Shown here in pieces: positions 57,629 to 64,000 of a DNA stretch of 64,000 nucleotides. Origin of the DNA: Methanolinea mesophila (GTDB lineage Archaea > Halobacteriota > Methanomicrobia > Methanomicrobiales > Methanospirillaceae); contig NZ_JAGGKR010000001.1 in the NCBI RefSeq assembly GCF_017873855.1, positions 186,001-250,000 on the forward strand, written 5' to 3'. The notes beneath the pieces were generated by a model, which saw only the letters and a program-made list of their open reading frames with translations, was not told the DNA's origin and made no database searches. The number at the start of each line of letters is the position of its first letter. Within the stretch, counting starts at the first letter, position 1. Both the position numbers and the translations under genes were made by a program.

Positions 57629-58355
57629 TGAAAAATATCAAATCCACTTACATCGGTATCCCGGGATACTGACTCACCACTCCTTTTTTCAGGGAAACGA
57701 TCGACCGAAACAGGAACTGCACTGTCAGGGAGTCTTTGACCTGGTCCCCGGTCCAATGTACCCGGCCGACGCCCTCCAGGACGTTCTTTTTATCAGCTGG
57801 TCCGGAAGCGAGAACCGAAGGGGGTGTAGGGAAATAGGGGTTCTCCGGACCGGGCCGGGGCAATTCGGCCTGATATGCGACCGCTGTCGATGGCGCTGAC
57901 CGCCGTTTCGGAGGCCGGGGCGACGAATTGTACGTCGGGAAAAGTGCATGGATTCTCAACCGAATAAAAGGGACCTTTTATTTCGCTGCAATGAACGTTA
58001 TTTCGAAAAATATTTGATTATACAGGTACTTTCCATACGGGTGAACCCCATTTCCCCTGGAAGTCATCTTACCGGAGTTAAATAAGGGAAACGGAGGCCA
58101 TACAGGGCGTATATTTTGGACCCTCGAAAAGGCCGGAGGATCGAGAGTTCTCATATCGGAGAGGACTGTTCCCAACCGGCCGGTCACGGGGATATACCGG
58201 ATCCGAAGCACCCTTTCGGGGTTGATGTCCCCGGGATGCGTCCGCCCGTGCGGGGAGGTGCCGTCACCCATTTCCCCGGCCAATCCAGGGAGGTTTGACC
58301 TGCTGATTCCACAATTTATTTTTACCGGGATGGATAACTATTACAGGCAACCTTT
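57629..58355. other. Long intergenic region before tRNA-Glu
   Basis: About 727 bases without a supported gene. AATAAAAGG-GA-CCTTTTATT at 57963-57982 is a perfect 9-base inverted repeat that may be an operator or terminator. TTTATTTTTA at 58315-58324 is the likely tRNA promoter element. Minus-strand frames here lack ribosome binding sites. Confidence 0.4.
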
Positions 58356-58430
<75 letters not shown>

Positions 58431-58502
58431 TTCTGAGGCTATTTTTGGGTTATTTTATGGAATTGCCGGTTATATCATCGTATTTTCCTCAAATTTGGGA
58501 GA

Positions 58503-58516
58503 GGGGATTCGAACCC
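58503..58516. repeat. Inverted T-arm fragment
   Basis: GGGGATTCGAACCC is the reverse complement of the tRNA-Glu T-arm segment. A similar fragment (GGGGATTCGAAC) is at 63032-63043, just before the right attachment copy. Confidence 0.5.
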
Positions 58517-58805
58517 ATAATCATTGTTCGGAATATCTCCTTACCTGTCATGTAGGAGCGAGTCACCGAGCGTCCGGGTCCGGTCCACAGCGACGAGCGG
58601 TCTGCGGAGCAGTCCGTGAGGAGCGGGACGGTAACAGCCGGCGGGGAGAAGCCTGCCACGAACCGCGGGCGTCATCGGTTTCCCGGAAAGGTCCCGCTGA
58701 AAAACGTCTATCGACTCTCATCCAGGGATCGTATTCCTTCCATGGCGTCTGCCTTTTCCTACATTTTATATCCGAATGCCTCCAAGTGGTATGCGAGAAC
58801 GCTCT

Positions 58806-59045
58806 ATGAAATTCAGTCTCCTCATTGAACAGGATGAAGAAGGGCGATACGTCGTGGAGTGCACCGATCTCCCCGGGTGCATGACTGAGGGCGAAACACT
58901 GGATGAGGCCATCGGGAATATCAACGAAGCCATCATCGGGTGCATCAAGTCGCGTCTTAAGACCGCGACCGAAAAGATCCACATTACCTCGCTCCCCACC
59001 CACATGAGTATTGACGTCGATACTAGTGGTATCACGTATGCCTAA
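58806..59045 (+). CDS. hicB: HicB-family antitoxin
   Basis: 79 residues from ATG at 58806; ATTTTATAT at 58763 is a fitting TATA box. The KFSLLIEQDEEGRYVVEC and DLPGCMTEGETLDEAIGNI segments are the RNase H-like partial fold of HicB (UPF0150). HicB neutralises the HicA mRNase and may repress the operon; no DNA-binding domain is visible here. It overlaps hicA by 8 bases. Confidence 0.88.
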   Translation: MKFSLLIEQDEEGRYVVECTDLPGCMTEGETLDEAIGNINEAIIGCIKSRLKTATEKIHITSLPTHMSIDVDTSGITYA

Positions 59046-59270
59046 GCTCCCACGGGCAGGCGGCGAGAAACATATCGCCGCGTTTGTACGTGCAGGGTGG
59101 ATTGTGAACCATATCGAAGGGAGCCACCATATCCTTATAAAGAAAACAGCCCCATCCATCTTTCAATCCCTGTTCATTCCGGAAAAATCCTTGGTCCTGG
59201 CCTTCTTCGCAAATTGATCGGAAAGGCGGGAATGACTCCCGAAGAATATTGCGACTATTTTTATCGATAG
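59038..59270 (+). pseudogene. hicA: HicA-family mRNA interferase toxin, frameshifted
   Basis: ATG at 59038 gives MPKLPRAGGEKHIAAF and GSHHILIKK, the double-stranded-RNA-binding-like fold with its catalytic His. After about residue 37 the frame goes wrong and stops at 59217. Reading one base differently from 59151 yields PIHLSIPVHSGKILGPGLL and then the usual RKLIGKAGMTPEEY end, stopping at 59268-59270. One base has thus been lost near 59150, in a C run. The toxin is either inactivated or the base is a sequence error. Confidence 0.75.
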
Positions 59271-59599
59271 GCTCTCGGAGCGATCTCCCCTAAAAATCAT
59301 AACTCAACCTCGGGCCCGTCACCCCCACCGGAGCGGTCCCTCCCCTCGAACACCGTTCGGGAAAAAACGGGGGACCACCGGGAAGGGCTGCCGGACCCGG
59401 GGCAGGGTCGCGGAGAAGATGTGTATGCAACCTCCCGGTTGCATGAGCTAAATCCAAAGATCAGGACTATCGGAAAGTATTTTTCATGTTGAATACAAGT
59501 GATGACATAGAAGCGCGAGGTCCGTCCGCACCGGTGCCGGGACCTTGATGCTGACAATATGCAACCACTATACTCATTCAGAATAATGGGGGAAATAGA
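59271..59599. other. Intergenic region in the island
   Basis: About 329 bases, no gene recognised. The last 60 bases are AT-rich and contain GGGGGAAATAG just before the secreted protein start at 59600, which is probably its ribosome binding region. Confidence 0.3.
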
Positions 59600-60778
59600 A
59601 TGAAAACGAACCGAATAACAATTCTGTCGATTGCAATCGCATTTGCGATGCTCCTGATGATTATCCCCGTCAGCGCTGAACAGCTCAACATCACAACGCC
59701 GGACGGAAAATATTCCAACCCTTATCCGGACAAAGTATTCGGTGAGCAATTCCGAAGCCCGGAGAGACCTTGGGCTATTGGACGTAGTGTGACGAACATG
59801 GGACCTACGTGGGATGTTACCTGGACTTTTGTGATTTGTTTCACAGATGAGCAGATGGATCAGTATGTGGAATGGAGGGATAATAACTGGGATATGCCAC
59901 TAATTGACGCATTAACACAACTAGTTCCGGAGCAGGTAGCTGCTCTGCCCGAAGACCTGGTGAGGTATCTCAAGGATACCAATGTACCAATCTACAATCG
60001 ACCCCAGCCCCCCTGCTGGAGCAATCCTGGGAACGGCGATGTTTGGAAAGATCCCTGTAACACGGTAGTCCCACTGGAAGACGTTCCGCTGGTTATTAAA
60101 GATGGCATCAATTACCAAGGGGTTCCTCTTTACGACGACGTCAATACCTACGAGTATACTGATGCAGTAAAAATGCATCTCACGAACCTTGGATTATCAA
60201 CCGATGCCCATACGGCCGATATTACCATCACTACATCGATTCCGAACGGTCGCTATACCATAACGATTCAGGCGAATACTCCCGATGGCACACAAAAGAG
60301 CTGGACATTCAGGAAAGAGTCGGACGGAACATGGATCGATGTGAATACGGGGTTGCAGATGAATGAGGACATGCAATATGTACTCGCAGCATGGAGATAT
60401 GTGGACCCTCCAACCGAATCCGGTGCGCCAGTCTCACAAGTCCAACCCACGAATACATTCAACCTAGCAGCTCAGTCAAAGACCCTCTACCCCCATTCAT
60501 TAAGCACCCTCGCGAACACTTTCCTCTCCCAGGCAGGAACCTCGAAAGTTTCCAAGGTAAACATCAGCTCGTTCGCCGGGACCAGGGCGACCACCGCCTC
60601 GACCGCCTCCACGGCCTTGCTCGTGTCGCAGGCTACGGTCTCATTGTCAGATGAGACCACAACGGGCGGGACCTTCGACATGGCATCGTTCGCGGCCTCG
60701 TACAGGAGCGGCGGCTCAGCGATCGCATCGAAGAGCTTCGGGTCGGATGTACTGGCGGCACGGGGGATCGGGGGATAA
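59600..60778 (+). CDS. Secreted protein of unknown function (island)
   Basis: 392 residues. Signal peptide 1-26 (ending PVSA). The first 270 residues are a soluble domain I do not recognise, encoded with markedly lower GC than the backbone. The C-terminal 45 residues (TTTGGTFDMASFAASYRS and GSDVLAARGIGG) are nearly identical to the end of the protein at 62034-62708. This tail may be a secretion or attachment signal. The 3' part of the gene and what follows are duplicated downstream. Confidence 0.6.
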   Translation: MKTNRITILSIAIAFAMLLMIIPVSAEQLNITTPDGKYSNPYPDKVFGEQFRSPERPWAIGRSVTNMGPTWDVTWTFVICFTDEQMDQYVEWRDNNWDMPLIDALTQLVPEQVAALPEDLVRYLKDTNVPIYNRPQPPCWSNPGNGDVWKDPCNTVVPLEDVPLVIKDGINYQGVPLYDDVNTYEYTDAVKMHLTNLGLSTDAHTADITITTSIPNGRYTITIQANTPDGTQKSWTFRKESDGTWIDVNTGLQMNEDMQYVLAAWRYVDPPTESGAPVSQVQPTNTFNLAAQSKTLYPHSLSTLANTFLSQAGTSKVSKVNISSFAGTRATTASTASTALLVSQATVSLSDETTTGGTFDMASFAASYRSGGSAIASKSFGSDVLAARGIGG

Positions 60779-61020
60779 ACGGGAAAATTGGCTGAATAAA
60801 TTCATTCACTCCCCCCTTTCCCACCTCCTTTCAGCAGCCCATATTCGATTTCGTAATAGCACCCAGGGACCGAGATGAAGTACCGCATCTTCTTTTTCTC
60901 CTCAGCATCAGCAATCTGCTGAAGCAGCGAAGCCTGATCCTCGGGCGAGTGCCCGCAGATGACCCACTTCTTTGTCTCGTCGGTCATCTTCCAGGACCTG
61001 GCCGCCACCTCGGGCGGGGC
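60504..61020. repeat. Large direct repeat, copy A
   Basis: About 517 bases covering the 3' end of the secreted-protein gene and most of the truncated minus-strand gene recur at 62473-62954 with high similarity and a few indels. Confidence 0.85.
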
Positions 61021-61171
61021 CTTGACCACCGACTCGTCCTCCGGGTCGAAGAACGAGATCACGTTATCCTTCAGCGCTTCCGATTCCCACTGCCGGGCCT
61101 CGGCCAGGTCCCGCTTGACCAGGGCCTCGTCCTTGGCGTCAACCGCAACGAGTTTCTGCCGGTGCTGCTAG
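60802..61171 (-). pseudogene. Truncated gene encoding a conserved C-terminal fragment (copy A)
   Basis: The open frame runs from just inside a TAG stop (about 61167-61169) to 60802. It reads QHRQKLVAVDAKDEALVK, then DNVISFFDPEDES and finally SWKMTDETKKWVICGHSPED with GCYYEIEYGLLKGGGKGG at the end. No ATG occurs near its start; GTG at 61062 is the first start-like codon. It looks like the 3' end of a longer gene cut off by rearrangement. I do not recognise the family. Confidence 0.55.
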
Positions 61172-61443
61172 AAGGCGACCTAGTTCATATACTTTATATT
61201 CATCGCAGCGATGAACCTTCATCGTCCTGGTGAAGATTCACTGAACTTCCTGGTTATATGAAATAATCGAATTACCCGGAAAGTATTTGGAAGGTTAATC
61301 AAAATTGGAAAAGTGTCACAGGGGGGATTTGACGCTCTATCAAATCTTTATTCCCCACTGTGGCCCGTAGGCATAATGAGTTCGGCATTTAATCGTAAAA
61401 ACCTTCTCATCGTGCCTCCGAAAGCACCAAGGCGGAATTAAAA

Positions 61444-61992
61444 ATGAATAAAAGGCTAAAAAATGGGCATATTCTGTTTTCTTGCCTGATTTTAATCCTA
61501 TGTGCGTTCCTTACAGGACAAGTTAGTGCGGCACCCATTGAAATCAGAGATAACATCCCATGTCCGTTTGAAAATCCAAATGCATATCAACCAGCAAATT
61601 CGATTGAATTGCCTTCAACATTCGAAGAATTACTAGTGTCAGACACCGCTGCTACAATGAAAACCCTGCTCCAAGACGATGTAAGGATAAGCTGTGGATT
61701 GGGGGTGCAAGGATATACAATATCCTACTGGGCAGCAAGTGCGGCCGAACCTGAAGTCTCACATCCATGGATGTATGTACAAGCTGCCTTAATGCACGAT
61801 ACACTCGTGGATCATATCGAAGATTCAGCGCCTATCGACGAAGGATATGGTGTAATTTCGGTCCAATCTCAGGACGCGTATACCGTTCCAAGTGGGACAT
61901 ACTATGTTATTGGGTGTCATCAGGGAGAACTACCTAATGAATATACCTACCATACTCATACACAGACGGGTACCCTTTACGTTGGTCCGTGA
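61444..61992 (+). CDS. Secreted protein of unknown function (island)
   Basis: 182 residues with a signal peptide (1-29, ending VSA). The mature part is unrelated to the neighbours by eye, has few Cys, and ends in TLYVGP. GC content is low. No family recognised. Start ATG at 61444 follows an A-rich stretch with AAGGCGG nearby. Confidence 0.6.
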   Translation: MNKRLKNGHILFSCLILILCAFLTGQVSAAPIEIRDNIPCPFENPNAYQPANSIELPSTFEELLVSDTAATMKTLLQDDVRISCGLGVQGYTISYWAASAAEPEVSHPWMYVQAALMHDTLVDHIEDSAPIDEGYGVISVQSQDAYTVPSGTYYVIGCHQGELPNEYTYHTHTQTGTLYVGP

Positions 61993-62033
61993 GATAGGTA
62001 TTCGCGTATAGCAAAAAAGAGGTGAACAAATAA

Positions 62034-62708
62034 ATGTTAAAAGGAAGGAAAAAATTCAAAATTTTTTCATTACTGGTGCTGATCTCATCGATCGGCATCT
62101 TCTGTGTTCCGGTATCAGGACTGTATATATGGAATGTCAATGATCCAGACAGCTGTCCGCTTGAGGCAGAGATCGGCGAATCCATCATTATCAGGGGCGA
62201 TCCACCGCCTGATGAAAATATCGTGAAAGATCCTTATAATGCAACCGACGAACAAAAACAACTCTGCAGCGAGCTTCGGGGGAGCGACATTACGATGGGA
62301 GAATTCCTGAGAATCGTGTATCCACATTTATGGAACGGCCTCTCACCTGAAGATCAAAAAATGTATGATAGCTATAAGAAGGCCTGGGGTGCGGTCGATC
62401 CTATCCCGCTCCCCCCTTGGCATGAGCCCGGTGAGGCAGCTCCGTCAAAGACTGACTCCTCCCCATCATCAGGCACCCTCGCGAACACATTACTCTCCAG
62501 AGTAGCCATATCGAAATTTTCGATGGTGACCACCGCCCCCGCGGCCTTGCCCGTCTTGCAGGACAAGATTTCTTCGGTCGGTGAGACCACAACGGGCGGG
62601 AGCTTCGACATGGCATCGTTTGCGGCCTCATACAGGAGCGGTGGCACAGCGATCGCATCGAAGGGCTTCGGGTCGGATATACTGGCGGCACGGGGGATCG
62701 GGGGATAA
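62034..62708 (+). CDS. Secreted protein of unknown function (island, shares tail with 59600 gene)
   Basis: 224 residues. Hydrophobic N-terminal segment (about 6-24) acts as signal peptide. The middle holds GESIIIRGDPPPDENIV and a helical stretch. The last about 60 residues repeat the tail of the 59600 protein: TTTGGSFDMASFAASYRS and GSDILAARGIGG. The two genes differ elsewhere, so the duplication joined a common 3' end to different upstream parts. Confidence 0.6.
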   Translation: MLKGRKKFKIFSLLVLISSIGIFCVPVSGLYIWNVNDPDSCPLEAEIGESIIIRGDPPPDENIVKDPYNATDEQKQLCSELRGSDITMGEFLRIVYPHLWNGLSPEDQKMYDSYKKAWGAVDPIPLPPWHEPGEAAPSKTDSSPSSGTLANTLLSRVAISKFSMVTTAPAALPVLQDKISSVGETTTGGSFDMASFAASYRSGGTAIASKGFGSDILAARGIGG

Positions 62709-62954
62709 AGGGTAAAAAGAAAATTGGCTGAAATAATTTATTCATCCCCCTTTCCCACCTCCCTTCAATAACCCGTACTCGATCTCGTAATAGCACCCGG
62801 GCACCGAGATCAGGTACTGGATCTTTTTCTGCCCTTCGGCATCTGCGATCTGCTTCAGCAGCGATGCCTGGTCCTCGGGCGAGTGCCCGCAGATGACCCA
62901 CTTCTTCGTCTCATCGGTCATCTTCCAGGACCTGGCCGCCACCTCGGGCGGGGG
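62473..62954. repeat. Large direct repeat, copy B
   Basis: Second copy of the 60504-61020 segment, slightly shorter; similarity stops at the CCACCTCGGGCGGGG boundary on the right. Confidence 0.85.
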
Positions 62955-62966
62955 CGGTCTCGGCAA
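62742..62966 (-). pseudogene. Truncated gene fragment (copy B)
   Basis: 74 residues, the same C-terminal piece as in copy A (SWKMTDETKKWVICGHSPED, then SVPGCYYEIEYGLLKGGGKGG). It begins at a different breakpoint, so codons before about 62950 are unrelated. The first start-like codon follows the breakpoint. Almost surely a non-functional duplicate of the same parent gene. Confidence 0.5.
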
Positions 62967-63053
62967 ATAACCCGCGCTTTACCGGGCGCTTCATTTTCCT
63001 TATTCATTTTTTGAAAATGAGACAATCCAGAGGGGATTCGAACTTCGTGTCAG

Positions 63054-63070
63054 GAATCCCCATAGCAGCA
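63054..63070 (+). repeat. Attachment-site copy (right)
   Basis: GAATCCCCATAGCAGCA, an exact 17-base copy of the tRNA-Glu 3' end; the rest of the tRNA is absent. Confidence 0.65.
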
Positions 63071-63429
63071 CTCTAACGCTTCTTTTCGCTATTTTCAAAA
63101 TCGTTCGTGAGTTCATGGTATTGTTCCTCACATGTGAAAAAAGAACTCTGACCTCGAGAGGACATTAGTATTATTTCCAGGTTTGTCGTTCGGGAAATGA
63201 ATCGCCGAGTGTTGGTGTCCGGGCCATAGCGACGAGCGATCTGCCGTGAAATTCGTGAGGAGCGGGAAGGCCCAGGCGATCCGAAGCGAATGCATGAGCG
63301 AGCATGGCCGTCATCGTATCAAGGATGAACCGGAAGAAGCCGCCCCGTGTTGCGGGTGCGGGAGAAGGGAGTACCGGGCGATGAGGAAGAGCGGACCGGC
63401 GAAAAAGGAAACGAACACGGTGGGGCGCC

Positions 63430-63510
63430 ACATTTCGGTCCTTTCCGGGATGGTGAAGATGAACGTGCTCCCCCTACCCGGCTCCGGTTCGACCAAAATC
63501 GGCCGCCGGG
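63430..63510 (-). pseudogene. Histidine kinase C-terminal remnant
   Basis: On the minus strand ILVEPEPGRGSTFIFTIPE matches the last strand of a HATPase domain (typically WVESxPGxGSTFxFTLP). The upstream ATP-binding motifs are absent. It lies downstream of kaiB on the same strand, where some archaeal kai operons have a sensor kinase; this one is decayed. Confidence 0.55.
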
Positions 63511-63601
63511 TCATACCACGGGGGATCAATTTCGATAAAGTGTCCCCCTTCCCTCGCTACCGATATGCACGCAGACTGGTCAAAGTCTTGAAACAGCCGG
63601 T

Positions 63602-63901
63602 CTACCCTCCCGGCCGTATATCGAGCCCCACCAGGACCCGCTCGGTCTTGGAGAGGTCCCCTATGATCTTCCGGATCGGCGGGGGCAGCTGCCGGATGAG
63701 CGTGGGAACGGCGATAATCTCGTCGTTCTTTGCAAGCTCCGGGTGCTCGAGCAGGTCGATCACCTCGATCTCGTACTTCCCTGCCAGGTGCTCCCTGCAG
63801 ATCAGTTGCAGGTTCTCCAGCGCCCGATCGGCCTTGGAGGTATGCCCCGCGATATAGAGCCGGAGCCGCCAGAAGTCCTTGTCCATTTCAGAATTCGTCA
63901 T
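63602..63901 (-). CDS. kaiB: KaiB-family protein
   Basis: 99 residues, thioredoxin-like. [41 protein letters not shown] and [20 protein letters not shown]-like segments are typical of KaiB (seen as [19 protein letters not shown]). In cyanobacteria KaiB binds KaiC and drives the clock; in archaea the role is unclear, possibly redox or stress signalling. ATG at 63901 overlaps the upstream gene by 14 bases, so the two are coupled. Confidence 0.9.
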   Translation of the reverse strand: MTNSEMDKDFWRLRLYIAGHTSKADRALENLQLICREHLAGKYEIEVIDLLEHPELAKNDEIIAVPTLIRQLPPPIRKIIGDLSKTERVLVGLDIRPGG

Positions 63902-64000
63902 GATGTACCTTTTTTTCCATGTCCCTGGAATTTTCCCCCGGATCGGCTTTCCGCCGGTCGGCGACCTGTTGCCGCTCTTCTAAGTCGACCCCTTTCTGCT
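63888..64000 (-). CDS. 3' end of probable kaiC
   Basis: The last 37 codons of a minus-strand gene that runs off the window, ending with TGA at 63888-63890, inside kaiB. The tail is highly charged ([14 protein letters not shown], then [11 protein letters not shown]). No domain is visible; kaiC is inferred from the usual kaiC-kaiB order and the overlap. Confidence 0.4.
   Translation of the reverse strand, partial: QKGVDLEERQQVADRRKADPGENSRDMEKKVHHDEF

Larger units (their letters stand above)
62967..63601. other. Right flank of the island with kinase remnant
   Basis: About 635 bases. Left part: inverted T-arm fragment and right attachment copy. Middle: about 250 bases similar to the sequence just downstream of tRNA-Glu (58431-58690), including a near-identical AGCGACGAGCG and GTGAGGAGCGGGA. 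Right part: remnant listed separately. No intact gene. Confidence 0.5.

Noticed and set aside
58431-63070. Complete provirus
   Set aside because: No integrase, capsid, terminase or replication gene is present.
63032-63070. Second tRNA gene
   Set aside because: Only the 3' end of the tRNA-Glu is present; no D arm, anticodon arm or 5' acceptor strand.

Overview
The window is a GC-rich stretch of a methanogenic archaeon, most likely of the order Methanomicrobiales. It carries four of the five coenzyme F430 genes (cfbA, cfbE, cfbD, cfbB), methanogenesis marker protein 9, a beta-RFAP synthase of tetrahydromethanopterin synthesis, diphthine synthase, archaeal NusA, hypA/hypE and a phosphoribulokinase of the archaeal type. 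Genes sit on both strands in short operons with ATGA-type overlaps. Promoters are TATA boxes about 25 bases before the start, and terminators are T runs. The taxonomic call is inference from gene content.

Layout. 1-7 kb: three secreted or surface proteins that share modules, then a secreted papain-like protease. 7-16 kb: a radical SAM protein; a catalytic cis-prenyltransferase facing a degenerate partner; PolX; a DtxR-FeoA regulator with FeoB; two RecA-fold proteins without Walker A, one fused to a Ras-like GTPase. 16-24 kb: diphthine synthase with a DUF357 protein, a bifunctional nuclease, hisE-nusA, a SIMPL protein, a leuC/leuD/leuB-type operon and a DJ-1/PfpI protein. 24-28 kb: a nitrogenase-like operon (Fe protein plus two different component-1 subunits) beside an unknown gene. 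28-37 kb: TrkH, a DUF3795 protein, phosphoribulokinase, a REC-PAS-kinase, a 77-bp tandem repeat, FprA with a short rubredoxin gene that is easy to miss, a DUF2148 protein, RFAP synthase and membrane proteins. 37-47 kb: DedA, hypA-hypE, a candidate structured RNA, a DUF447/CitG-like/marker-9 operon, the cfbA-cfbE-cfbD-cfbB operon and a 46-bp tandem repeat. 47-58 kb: lipoproteins including two tandem M23 peptidases, a flavodoxin, a calcium-type P-ATPase, katG and ilvE. 58-64 kb: tRNA-Glu followed by a lower-GC island that ends in a 17-bp copy of the tRNA 3' end. The island holds hicB with a frameshifted hicA, three secreted proteins and two truncated duplicate genes. After it come a kinase remnant, kaiB and the end of a probable kaiC.

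Functional themes: nickel and F430 supply (cfb, hyp); oxygen defence (FprA-rubredoxin, KatG, flavodoxin, DUF3795); iron uptake (FeoAB); and envelope biogenesis (cis-prenyltransferase, surface proteins, M23 lipoproteins). The most interesting loci are the nitrogenase-like H-D-K operon, the split cis-prenyltransferase pair, the Walker-less RecA pair with its GTPase fusion, and the tRNA-Glu island. No function was checked by database search; all family calls are by motif recognition.
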